Shown here one piece after another: positions 34,294 through 43,005 of a stretch of DNA of 64,000 bases (position 1 is its first letter; every line of letters starts with the position of its first letter). The notes beneath the pieces are model-generated. The model was not told where the DNA came from. It worked only from the letters and a program-made list of their open reading frames with translations, and ran no database searches. A program made the translations under genes and the position numbers. Source of the stretch: CAZJAH01 sp964544155 (GTDB lineage Bacteria; Bacteroidota; Ignavibacteria; Kapaibacteriales; UBA2268); assembly GCA_964544155.1 (NCBI GenBank), contig CAZJAH010000005.1:1-64000 (forward strand), in the 5' to 3' direction.

Positions 34294-36588
34294 TTACATT
34301 TCAGTTTTTATGCCTATGTAGTAAGTTCTGGGCAGATCCGGGCCGTATATATAGCCGGCATCACGGTTCATGCCTTTATCGAAATCATCCTGATAGCTGT
34401 TCAGGAAATTAAGTACGCCTAAAGTCATAGAAATATTAGGCGCGGAATATATTCTGTATGTTACCTTAGCGTCAAGATCGAGAAAAGTACCTGACCTTTC
34501 GAGCACGTCGGAAGCCACTACATTACCCTGTGGATCCAATCCGCCGGCATAATGAGGCACATACATCGGGCCGGTCAGCACAGCCGAAATATCAAGCAGA
34601 AGTTTTTCATTTGCTTTATATGAAGCATTCATATAGCCATACCAGTCAGGTGAACGGAGTATATTCTCGCTGGCGGGGGCGTCTTCCGACCATGCCTCGG
34701 GGCTGTCATATATACCCTGCTGATAGGTAAATCCAGACATAAGGCTGAATTTATCACTCAGCATTGCCTTCATTTCAAGTGTTGTTCCCGAAACGGTTGC
34801 TCCTTCGCCATTCCTCCTTTCGAGTATTGTTCCTTCGGTGGTAGCGTCAATTTCGACATCGACGAATACATCTTCAAGCCTTGTATAGAAGTATTCAGCC
34901 GAAATACTCAAAGGCAGCCCGAAAAGATTGTTCGACCAATCGGCGCTGAATGTTAGGCTTTTGGAGTATTCAGGCCTGAGTCCTTCACCAACGGTTATGT
35001 AATAAGGCTCGGCATTTACAAATCCAATGTGGAGGTCTTCATCGAATGCCTGCGGCGCTCTGAAACCGGTTGAATAGCTTGATCTCAGGTTTATCCGGCT
35101 GTTCATTTTATAGAGCAGGTTTACCCTTGGGCTAAAGATAACATCTTCAATCTTGTTATGCTTATCTACCCTGCCACCATAAAGCAGGCAGAATTTACTG
35201 AAATCCCAGTCATCCTGCAGGTAAAATCCGTGTGAAATCGATTCCTGATCAATAAACCTGTCATAAGCCGGATAGTTATCCTCAATATGATCGGCAGTGT
35301 ATTCATAGCCCATAGTTATAACATGCCCTCCTGCAAGATTTTCAATAACGTGCGAATAAAGGGCTCCGGCTGCCAGTGTATTATTATCTGTTGTTCCATA
35401 AGCATTTATATCCTGTCCTGCTCCGTAATAAGAATCCCTGATGGTGGCCTGATATGATGCATAGGCATTAATCTTATTTTTACCTTCATTAATAAACCTT
35501 TCATAGTTTATGCCGCCTGAATATGTTTTATGAGCAGCGGCTTCGGATATGTTTGCCTGGTGGGGCTGAAGATCGAATGCATCCCCTCCCCGCCTGTCGT
35601 CAAATACAGTAGAGACGTCTAATGTAAATTTTGAGATATGGTCCGGCTTATAGAACATTTTTCCGCCGAAAGTATTTACTGTTAATTCTGCTATTTCAGA
35701 AAAGCCGTCATCATTTGCATCATAATGTTCTCTTTCGCGGTGAAGCCCATAAAGGAAAAGCCCGTACTTCTGCTCGCTGTCAACAATTGTAGATGATATT
35801 TGTATTATTCCGTCATTTGCTGTTCCGCCTACAAAGGAATTCTTATATGAAGCCTGGAAAGTGTTCTGTGATGGCTCTTTTGTTATGATATTAACCACAC
35901 CGCTGACAGCGCTCGGCCCGTATAATGAAGATCCGCCGCCGCGTACAACTTCCACTCTGTCTATCATGTTCGCCGGTATCTGCTCCAGTCCGTAAACCGA
36001 CAGCAATGATGAGAAAACAGGGCGGCTGTTTATCAATACCTGTGAATACTGGCCGTCGAGGCCATTTAGCCTTATGCTGTTAACTCCGCAATTCTGGCAG
36101 GTATTCTCAATTCTAAGCCCGGGCTGGAAACGAATACCTTCTTTCAGGCTTCCGGTTGCAGTTGAGCTGAAAACCAGATCGTCAACAACAGATATTTTAA
36201 CAGGTACATCATCGTAAAGCTTTTCGGTTCGTGTACCGGTTATAACTACCTCTTCTGTTTGAGAAACAGATTCCAATAATGTTACCTCAAGCTCGGCGTC
36301 AAAAATTTCTTCCGATTTTACAGTATCGATAAATCGGGTGAACCCAACAGAGGTGATCTGCAAAATCTGTCTTCCCGCGGGAACATTTTTTATCTCGAAT
36401 TCACCGTTTTTATCGGCAACATCGCCTAATACGGTTTTATCTATTCTGACGCTGGCGCCGGCAACTGGCTTGCCTTCAGCATTTTTTACTTTACCTTTTA
36501 TGGAGAAATTCGTTCCGGCGAATGATACGGATCCCGCCATAATGAGGCACAATAATGCCACACTTGATTGATATAATAGAGTTTTCAT
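34294..36588 (-). CDS. TonB-dependent outer-membrane receptor
   Basis: Outer-membrane active transporter of 764 residues. A signal peptide (to about residue 24) is followed by a carboxypeptidase-regulatory-like domain (FSIKGKVKNAEGKPVAGASV, about 27-110), a probable TonB box (EEVVITGTR), a plug domain with VEVVRGGGSSLYGPSAVSGV, and a 22-strand barrel to the C-terminal YIGIKTEM. Four cysteines are sparse; an NTCQNCGVNSI loop in the plug could bind metal or haem. It lies between the small His-rich gene (42 nt upstream) and feoAB, in a metal-handling region, so a metal chelate or siderophore is the likely ligand. Confidence 0.93.
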   Translation of the reverse strand: MKTLLYQSSVALLCLIMAGSVSFAGTNFSIKGKVKNAEGKPVAGASVRIDKTVLGDVADKNGEFEIKNVPAGRQILQITSVGFTRFIDTVKSEEIFDAELEVTLLESVSQTEEVVITGTRTEKLYDDVPVKISVVDDLVFSSTATGSLKEGIRFQPGLRIENTCQNCGVNSIRLNGLDGQYSQVLINSRPVFSSLLSVYGLEQIPANMIDRVEVVRGGGSSLYGPSAVSGVVNIITKEPSQNTFQASYKNSFVGGTANDGIIQISSTIVDSEQKYGLFLYGLHREREHYDANDDGFSEIAELTVNTFGGKMFYKPDHISKFTLDVSTVFDDRRGGDAFDLQPHQANISEAAAHKTYSGGINYERFINEGKNKINAYASYQATIRDSYYGAGQDINAYGTTDNNTLAAGALYSHVIENLAGGHVITMGYEYTADHIEDNYPAYDRFIDQESISHGFYLQDDWDFSKFCLLYGGRVDKHNKIEDVIFSPRVNLLYKMNSRINLRSSYSTGFRAPQAFDEDLHIGFVNAEPYYITVGEGLRPEYSKSLTFSADWSNNLFGLPLSISAEYFYTRLEDVFVDVEIDATTEGTILERRNGEGATVSGTTLEMKAMLSDKFSLMSGFTYQQGIYDSPEAWSEDAPASENILRSPDWYGYMNASYKANEKLLLDISAVLTGPMYVPHYAGGLDPQGNVVASDVLERSGTFLDLDAKVTYRIYSAPNISMTLGVLNFLNSYQDDFDKGMNRDAGYIYGPDLPRTYYIGIKTEM

Positions 36589-36630
36589 TTTTAGTCCGGT
36601 TATTTACGTTAAAAACAATTTAATTTGAAT

Positions 36631-36999
36631 TTATTGAAACTGGATATACAATGAAAACGCAGGCGGTGCCCTCTCCTGAGTAAATATATTCTTGAGTAAT
36701 GATTTGCAACTGACTGAGTCAGAAAAAAAATGCTTATAAACAAATTTGATATTCACCGAACAATTTTCCGGCAAAATAGCTATATTGAAAATTTTATCGA
36801 GAAGATTGAAAAAATTAAACTCATTTTCCGAATGGAAATGCCCCTTGCCTTCTGAACCTATATCATCATAGAAATGAGAATGTGCTACAATCTGGCCGTT
36901 TGGAAGTATATGAAAATGCATGTTTTTAAGATTAGCGTAACCCCCTGCTGTTATAAGCAGTATCAAAAAGGCAGCAATATGTTGATTAAGTTGTTTCAT
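36631..36999 (-). CDS. Small exported histidine-rich protein
   Basis: Unrecognised protein of 122 residues with an N-terminal signal or anchor (about 5-22). The mature start is rich in histidine: MHFHILPNGQIVAHSHF and GKGHFHSENEF contain seven His in about 35 residues. Two cysteines lie in the C-terminal half, which ends with a RAPPAF segment. I recall similar small His-rich, PP-ending proteins beside TonB receptors in Bacteroidota, but no function is established. It is the first gene of a likely operon with the receptor, with a candidate metal-regulator dyad 34 nt upstream, so periplasmic metal binding is a fair guess. Confidence 0.65.
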   Translation of the reverse strand: MKQLNQHIAAFLILLITAGGYANLKNMHFHILPNGQIVAHSHFYDDIGSEGKGHFHSENEFNFFNLLDKIFNIAILPENCSVNIKFVYKHFFSDSVSCKSLLKNIFTQERAPPAFSLYIQFQ

Positions 37000-37032
37000 A
37001 AATAAAATTGTTTGCTAATCTTACAGTTCTAA

Positions 37033-37048
37033 TTTAGTGATAACTAAA
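37033..37048. promoter_or_regulatory. Candidate metal-regulator operator (His-rich gene/sufC)
   Basis: TTTAG-TGATAA-CTAAA is a 16-bp dyad with perfect 5-bp half-sites, 34-49 nt before the His-rich gene and 117 nt before the divergent sufC. It is the best of three related dyads and could serve both directions. Confidence 0.55.
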
Positions 37049-37164
37049 GAATTTAAAAATTAATTTTTAGTTATGTAATCATTGTGTTGTTTCAACTGAT
37101 AGTTTGTTATTTCCCTGCTTTTTCATAATATTGTTCATTCGATTTTTATAAAAAGGAAAAGCAT

Positions 37165-37926
37165 ATGGGCAGGCTTCAGTTAAAGGATATTAAAATAAAA
37201 TTAGGCGAGAAACAAGTACTCAACGGAGTAACCATCGATCTGTGGGACGGGCACATTCACGCCATAGTAGGCCCGAACGGCGCCGGTAAATCGACTCTTG
37301 CTTCTATTATAATGGGCAGGGAAGGCTACCGGCATTTCGAAGGCGACATAATTTTTGACGGAGTATCAATCAGGGATGTTCCCATAGATGAAAGGGCTCG
37401 GCTCGGGATAACTATGGCCTGGCAGGAACCCGCCAGGTACGAAGGCCTTAGCGTCAAGGCTTTCATAATGGCGGCCGCAAAAAAGAAAACTAATGAAGTT
37501 GTGGATAGCGCACTTGAAACCGTTGGGCTGGATCCGGAAAAATACCGAAACAGATCTGTTGATAAAACACTCAGCGGCGGCGAAAGAAAAAAAATCGAGC
37601 TGGCATCTATACTTGTTATGGAACCGGCAATAGTTATGCTCGATGAACCGGATTCAGGAATAGATGTGGCTTCCCTGATAAAGATTTTCGATGTGATGAG
37701 AATTTTGAAAGATAAAGGCAGTACCATCGTATTAATTACTCACAGCGAAACCGTTCTTAAAGAAGCCGAACATGCTTTTCTGCTTTGCAACGGCAAACTG
37801 TTAAAAAAAGGCGTAACAGATTCCATTCACTCATATTTTGTGGATGTCTGCGACAGTTGTGATCATCAGAATGAACCAAGAATAGAAGAATTAACCGGAG
37901 AAAGTGAAAACAATGGCTCTAATTGA
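37165..37926 (+). CDS. sufC: Fe-S assembly ATPase SufC (minimal SUF/SMS type)
   Basis: ABC ATPase driving Fe-S cluster assembly with a SufB-type partner; 253 residues. Walker A is GPNGAGKST (about 38-46), the signature is LSGGERKK, Walker B is VMLDEPDSG, followed by the H-loop THSE. The C-terminal tail contains SYFVDVCDSCDH, a C-x2-C motif of the sort seen in archaeal-type minimal SufC. No sufA, sufS, sufU or full-length sufB/D pair is adjacent. Overlaps the partner gene by 14 nt. Divergent from the metal-linked His-rich gene and probably iron-regulated. Confidence 0.9.
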   Translation: MGRLQLKDIKIKLGEKQVLNGVTIDLWDGHIHAIVGPNGAGKSTLASIIMGREGYRHFEGDIIFDGVSIRDVPIDERARLGITMAWQEPARYEGLSVKAFIMAAAKKKTNEVVDSALETVGLDPEKYRNRSVDKTLSGGERKKIELASILVMEPAIVMLDEPDSGIDVASLIKIFDVMRILKDKGSTIVLITHSETVLKEAEHAFLLCNGKLLKKGVTDSIHSYFVDVCDSCDHQNEPRIEELTGESENNGSN

Positions 37927-38848
37927 CCTTCAAAATGAAATGCTGCATACGGCTGAATTAAGCCGGCATGCTATAGATGACCCGGATACTGCTTATTTAT
38001 CCGTTCACCTTAATAAAGTTACCGGATCAAGGCTGGTGCCGGGATTTCATGTAGATACTAAAGAACTTGAAGACGGCATCCGGGCGGATATCACTCTTGA
38101 TGAAGGAGTAATAATTCCTAAAACCGTCCATATGTGCTTTGGAGTTATGCCGGAAACAGGCGTGCAGAGGATCATCATGAATGTGCTGCTTAAGAAAAAT
38201 TCCTCAATATCGATCAGAGCGCATTGCGTATTCCCCAACGCGCTCGATATTATCCACAAAATGGATGCTGAAATAATATTGGAAGAAGGCGCGAAATATC
38301 ATTACGAAGAAACACATGTGCACGGTAATACCGGCGGCATTCAGGTTATACCCAAAGCAATTGTCACTTTAGGGAAAAATGCTAAATTTAAAACAGATTT
38401 TAACCTGCTGGAAGGCCGCGTAGGCAAAATCGATATTGACTACCATACAGACTGCGGCGAAGGCTCTGTGCTCGAAATGAATGCTCGAATATACGGCAAA
38501 GCGGATGATTATATTAAAATAAGCGAAAGCGGCGCTCTGCTGGGAAAAAATTCAAGAGGTGTGCTGACTTCTTACATTGCTGTCAGGGACAACGCTAAAG
38601 CAGAAATTTATAATAAGCTCACTGCGAACGCTCCCGGAGCCAGAGGCCATGTGGACTGCAAGGAGATCATAAAAGATAACGCCACGGCTCAGGCTGTGCC
38701 GGTTGTAGAAGTAAATAACCCCAAAGCCCACATCACTCATGAAGCCGCTCTGGGAGCTGTTGACAGCCGCCAGCTGGAAACACTTATGGCTCGCGGGCTT
38801 AACGAAGATGAGGCCACAGACCTTATCATCAGCGGGCTTTTATCGTAA
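37913..38848 (+). CDS. Short SufB/D-type Fe-S scaffold (SmsB-like)
   Basis: Fe-S scaffold partner of the preceding SufC, 311 residues, much shorter than classical SufB (about 470-490) and lacking its N-terminal region. The right-handed beta-helix core is evident, and the key elements GHVDCKEII (conserved cysteine) and HITHEAALGAV (conserved Glu/His region) are present near the C-terminus. ATG at 37913 is preferred over the in-frame GTG at 37904 because the CCGGAG ribosome site is better spaced. The two-gene minimal arrangement is the form thought ancestral to SUF. Confidence 0.88.
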   Translation: MALIDLQNEMLHTAELSRHAIDDPDTAYLSVHLNKVTGSRLVPGFHVDTKELEDGIRADITLDEGVIIPKTVHMCFGVMPETGVQRIIMNVLLKKNSSISIRAHCVFPNALDIIHKMDAEIILEEGAKYHYEETHVHGNTGGIQVIPKAIVTLGKNAKFKTDFNLLEGRVGKIDIDYHTDCGEGSVLEMNARIYGKADDYIKISESGALLGKNSRGVLTSYIAVRDNAKAEIYNKLTANAPGARGHVDCKEIIKDNATAQAVPVVEVNNPKAHITHEAALGAVDSRQLETLMARGLNEDEATDLIISGLLS

Positions 38849-38875
38849 ATCTGTTTAAAAATAATATTTAATATT

Positions 38876-38905
38876 AAACCGTACTAAGAAGTACGGTTTT
38901 TTTTT
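38876..38905 (+). terminator. Rho-independent terminator after the SUF pair
   Basis: AAACCGTAC/GTACGGTTT forms a 9-bp perfect stem with loop TAAGAA and a long T run. Confidence 0.93.
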
Positions 38906-38937
38906 AATCATTAATAATAATCATTAATAGATAATAA

Positions 38938-40878
38938 ATGGTTCCGCATCTTTTAACAGAGATAGTCATAATATTCGGCGTATCGCTCCTAGTAGTCCTG
39001 ATATTTAATAAACTAAAGTTACCACCAATTGTAGGCTTTCTATTAACGGGTATAATAGCAGGCCCTCACGGTTTCAAGCTTGTATCCGCGATCCATGAAG
39101 TCGAGGTGCTTGCAGAGATAGGCGTAATACTTATACTTTTTTCAATCGGGATAGAATTCTCATTCACTAAATTGATGCGGATTAAGAAGAATATCTTTAT
39201 CGGCGGCTCGGTACAGGTACTTACAACAATAGTCATAGTTTATATAGTGGCTTGGCAAACAGGTTTTGACCCTAATATTTCAGTATTTCTGGGCTTCCTG
39301 GTGGCGCTTAGCAGTACCGCGCTTGTACTGAAGCTTTATTTAAGCAAAAGCCTTATTGATTCGCCGCAGGGCAAAATTTCGCTTAGTGTTCTTATTTATC
39401 AGGATATAGCCGTGCTGCCGATGTTCCTGCTTGTTCCTATACTCGCGGGCACAGGGGCAGATACAGGCGCATCAATATTGAACCTGCTGCTAAAAGTTGC
39501 CGCTATACTTGTCTTTCTATTTGTTACCATAAGGTACGTAATGCCCAGGCTAATGTACTTTATAACAAAGACAGGAATAAGAGAGCTCTTCCTGCTGAGC
39601 ATATTGCTTATATGTTTTAGTATTGTATGGCTTTCTTCATTGATGGGAATATCGCTGGCATTGGGAGCATTCCTCGCCGGAATCATAATATCCGAAACGG
39701 AATACAGCCATGAAGCTCTAAGCTTTATAGAGCCTCTCAGAGATGTTTTCGCGAGCTTCTTCTTTGTTTCTATCGGTATGCTGCTCAATCTTTCGTATTT
39801 TGCTGATAATATCCCCTTCATACTTTCTTTGTCAGCAGGATTGATTATCCTCAAAGCGTTAACGGCAACAGCCGCGGCAAAGGTACTTGGTTTCCCATGG
39901 CGGATTTCGGTGATGGCCGGTTTATCGCTGGCGCAGATCGGTGAGTTTTCTTTCGTTCTCATGCAGGTAGGTTTAGATGTCGGACTTCTTGAAGGAAGTA
40001 TTTACCAGAATTTCCTGGCGGCCTCAGTTATTTCACTGGCAGCGACACCTTTTATGTTTAACTTTGCGCCGAAAATTGCCTCTGTATTCAGGGATATACG
40101 GGAATTACCCAAAGAACCGGTAAGTTCTGAAGGGCACATTATTATTATCGGATACGGCCTGAACGGGAGGAATATTTCTCACGCCGCAGAATATGCGGGT
40201 ATAAAATATACAGTCATTGAAGTCAATCCGATGACGGTAAGGCAGGAAAAAGCCAAAGGAGTAAATATAATTTACGGCGACGCTACCAATGAAACTATAC
40301 TGCATGCAGCAGGCATCGAAAAAGCGCGAATAGTGGTATCTACTATTCCCGATCCAAGCTCTGACCGCAGAATTACGCAGCTTGCCAAAAGAATGAACCC
40401 CGAAGTTCATTTGATTATCAGAACAAGATATATTTCCGAGGTTGATGAACTTTATAAACTTGGCGCCGATGAAGTTATTCCCGAAGAATTTGAAACTTCG
40501 CTCGAAATTTTCGTGCGCGTACTGAACAAATACATGATACCTCGCGATGAAATCAATAAACTTGTATCCGATCTTAGGCAGAGCGGTTATAAAAGATTCC
40601 GCGATAAGCCCGGCACCAAGGATTTCAGCAGCCTGGCATTTCACGCTCCTGATCACGATATCAGCTCATTTAAAGTTAAGGCGGGTTCGTTCGCAGAGGG
40701 TTCCAGCATTAAAGAGTTAGCCGTCAGAGAAAAGTATAATGTTACAATACTTGCCGTCAAAAAGAACAGCAATGTGAACCCCAATCCCGGCCCGGACGAG
40801 AAATTAAATGAAAACGACCTGCTTATTGTTTACGGCAGGCCGGAAGATATTAATAAATTCTCAGGCCTGCTGGAATAA
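38938..40878 (+). CDS. CPA2 cation:proton antiporter with TrkA-N domain (KefB/C-like)
   Basis: Monovalent cation antiporter or K+ efflux protein of 646 residues. The first 380 residues hold about 12 helices of the Na_H_Exchanger type (PIVGFLLTGIIAGPHGF, FSIGIEFS, and a LSSTALVLKLY helix). An RCK/TrkA-N nucleotide-binding domain follows (GYGLNGRNISHAAE at about 400), and a TrkA-C domain at about 565-646. Its lone position downstream of a terminator suggests its own promoter; no distinctive regulator site was seen. The transported ion (K+ or Na+) is not certain. Confidence 0.93.
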   Translation: MVPHLLTEIVIIFGVSLLVVLIFNKLKLPPIVGFLLTGIIAGPHGFKLVSAIHEVEVLAEIGVILILFSIGIEFSFTKLMRIKKNIFIGGSVQVLTTIVIVYIVAWQTGFDPNISVFLGFLVALSSTALVLKLYLSKSLIDSPQGKISLSVLIYQDIAVLPMFLLVPILAGTGADTGASILNLLLKVAAILVFLFVTIRYVMPRLMYFITKTGIRELFLLSILLICFSIVWLSSLMGISLALGAFLAGIIISETEYSHEALSFIEPLRDVFASFFFVSIGMLLNLSYFADNIPFILSLSAGLIILKALTATAAAKVLGFPWRISVMAGLSLAQIGEFSFVLMQVGLDVGLLEGSIYQNFLAASVISLAATPFMFNFAPKIASVFRDIRELPKEPVSSEGHIIIIGYGLNGRNISHAAEYAGIKYTVIEVNPMTVRQEKAKGVNIIYGDATNETILHAAGIEKARIVVSTIPDPSSDRRITQLAKRMNPEVHLIIRTRYISEVDELYKLGADEVIPEEFETSLEIFVRVLNKYMIPRDEINKLVSDLRQSGYKRFRDKPGTKDFSSLAFHAPDHDISSFKVKAGSFAEGSSIKELAVREKYNVTILAVKKNSNVNPNPGPDEKLNENDLLIVYGRPEDINKFSGLLE

Positions 40879-40906
40879 TTTATTCTTTGCCGCGGCCAAA
40901 TAAAAT

Positions 40907-42007
40907 TTATTCCATGTCGCGGCCAAGATAAGACGATGGATGCTCTTTAAGCTCTTTATCGAGGCTATTGTATATTATGGAACTTATATCATAAATAGCC
41001 TTGTTCATATGCTCACGGCTGTCTCCCCTGGTCATGATCGCTAGCAGATAGGGTTTGTTTTCCATATAAACTATTCCCGCGTGGTGCAGCTGACGGAATA
41101 TGTTTTGTTCACCGTCGAAATAAGAATTTATTCCCCATTTGTGAGCAACTTCGACATCTCCGGGTACCGCTTCACGTATGCCGAAGGGATAATTGGCAGA
41201 AGCTAAAAGTTCCAGCGCTTTCTGTGAATACCCGGGAGAAAGGTAAGAAGCATTATACAGTACTCTGAAGAAAGACGAATAGCTTTTTACAGACATGATA
41301 TTATCGCCATAAGAAACATTTTTTTCAAGCTGAAAACCAAGATCTTCCTGCACTTGGATCAAAAAGTCTTTATCATAGGCAAAAAGCAGGTCATACAAAA
41401 GAATTGTGGCTTCATTATCAGAATTGACTATCATGTACTCAATAAGCTGTTCCACACTGTATGATTCGCCTTCAACAAGTTGGGTTTCAGTAGAATTTTG
41501 AGAATGATTTCCAAGTACAATACCCGCCCTGCTGTTAATGTATTTAATCTGCTTTTCAAGGATTGCCGAATTCGTTTCAGCAATTTTGAATATGGCTATC
41601 AGGATGGGCACTTTCATTAGACTGGAGGGGCTAAACTTTTCTTTTTCATTAATTCCGAACCAGTATCCCGAATTTAAATCTCTATAATATACTGAAATAT
41701 GAAAAACAGTATCCTGCATTTCAAAATTCTTTATGTAATTTCTGATATCGCTTTCGAATGTCTTTATTTCTCTAAAATTCAATAAGCGGTATTCTTCGCA
41801 ATCATACAGGGGATTTACAAGAAAATTTTTATTCCCCGGCGCAGGGTGCGATGTTTCACTATAGCTGATATCAAGATCGGCGCTGCTTTTGCCTCTGAAA
41901 GCAAAAATCGCGAGAGCAGTAATCGCGGCTCCGGCAATAAATGAGATAAGGCTTAAAAGAAGCCTTTTGGTGATATTACTGTTTTGTTCAGGCGTAACGT
42001 TTTTCAT
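40907..42007 (-). CDS. Membrane-anchored class A beta-lactamase-like serine hydrolase
   Basis: Penicillin-binding/beta-lactamase-fold protein of 366 residues. After a short cytoplasmic start there is one membrane helix (about 14-38), then the hydrolase domain with S129-L-M-K132 (S-x-x-K), SDN in MIVNSDNEATILL (about 195-197), and HKWGINS in the KTG position, so the usual Thr is Trp. A clear omega-loop ExxLN was not found. The missing Thr/Ser of KTG and the anchor argue against a true antibiotic-degrading enzyme; a D,D-peptidase-like or signalling role is possible. Confidence 0.8.
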   Translation of the reverse strand: MKNVTPEQNSNITKRLLLSLISFIAGAAITALAIFAFRGKSSADLDISYSETSHPAPGNKNFLVNPLYDCEEYRLLNFREIKTFESDIRNYIKNFEMQDTVFHISVYYRDLNSGYWFGINEKEKFSPSSLMKVPILIAIFKIAETNSAILEKQIKYINSRAGIVLGNHSQNSTETQLVEGESYSVEQLIEYMIVNSDNEATILLYDLLFAYDKDFLIQVQEDLGFQLEKNVSYGDNIMSVKSYSSFFRVLYNASYLSPGYSQKALELLASANYPFGIREAVPGDVEVAHKWGINSYFDGEQNIFRQLHHAGIVYMENKPYLLAIMTRGDSREHMNKAIYDISSIIYNSLDKELKEHPSSYLGRDME

Positions 42008-42120
42008 TAACCGGTCCGTTTTAATAATAATTTTTATAACAATAAAAGCTTTAAAACAGCCTCTCTTAAATAGATGAACAAAAATAATATATTTTTTGGT
42101 TAACGAGAGATGAAATAATT

Positions 42121-42978
42121 ATGCCTGATAAAGTATTTGTTGTAGGCGGTACCGGGAACGCTGGATCGGAAGTCGCCAAAAAGCTTGCCTCTGAGGGTTA
42201 TATAGTCCTGGCGGCATCGAGAAATCCCGGTAATGTAACTGTCTGGCATAAAAAAATTCAGCCTTATGAATTTGATTATAATAAACCTGAAACCTACTCG
42301 GATATACTCAAAGAGATGGATTACGTATTCATGCACTCACCGCCGGCCCATCCCGATAATCACAAATTGATGATCCCCTTCATCGATAAAGCTATTGAAA
42401 GCGGAGTAAAAAAAATCATCTTTATGTCCGCCATGGGCGTGGAATTTGACGAAAACCTGCCTCTGAGAGCAACTGAGATACACCTGGAAAAATCGGGTTC
42501 TGATTACGTTGTATTCAGGCCGAACTGGTTTTTTCAGGTATTCAACAGCCAGTACGCCGGCCAGATCAATAAAACGGGAAGGTTGATGCTTCCCGCAGGA
42601 AACGCTCAGATATCATTCATTGATACAAGAGATATTGCGGCATGTACCAATGCGGCACTTAAAGATAATTCACTGGATAATAAGGCTTATACACTGACAG
42701 GCCCCATGCCGCATTCGATTGATGAAGTTGTTAAAGAGATTAGTGAAGTAAGCGGCAAAAACATTCAATATAAATCTGCCGAAGCTGACGAATTCCGGCA
42801 GTATCTTCTGGAAGCGGGAGTACCACCGGAATCTGTCGATATAGTTGACAGGCTCTTTACGGTAGTAAGGCACGGGCACGCCAATAAGGTAACTGATGAA
42901 GTAGAAAAGATAAGCGGGAATAAACCACGCTCTTTGAGGGATTACGTAAAAGATTATCGCAAATACTGGGAACTATAA
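42121..42978 (+). CDS. NmrA/SDR-family NAD(P)-binding protein
   Basis: Atypical short-chain dehydrogenase of 285 residues. The nucleotide-binding motif VVGGTGNAGSEVAKKLA is at the N-terminus (about 7-23), and the middle has FMSAMGVEF and YVVFRPNWFFQVF, typical of the NmrA/NAD(P)H-binding (YtfG-like) group, which often lacks the YxxxK catalytic pair. The substrate is unknown; quinone reduction or redox sensing are known family roles. Single gene, convergent with the lipoprotein gene to the right. Confidence 0.85.
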   Translation: MPDKVFVVGGTGNAGSEVAKKLASEGYIVLAASRNPGNVTVWHKKIQPYEFDYNKPETYSDILKEMDYVFMHSPPAHPDNHKLMIPFIDKAIESGVKKIIFMSAMGVEFDENLPLRATEIHLEKSGSDYVVFRPNWFFQVFNSQYAGQINKTGRLMLPAGNAQISFIDTRDIAACTNAALKDNSLDNKAYTLTGPMPHSIDEVVKEISEVSGKNIQYKSAEADEFRQYLLEAGVPPESVDIVDRLFTVVRHGHANKVTDEVEKISGNKPRSLRDYVKDYRKYWEL

Positions 42979-43005
42979 CTTATTATGCATAAGCATGGAG
43001 ATTAG

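Noticed and set aside
39399..40656. Two long minus-strand frames (187 and 183 residues) inside the antiporter gene
   Set aside because: Both are shadows of the antiporter; no start context or domain supports them.
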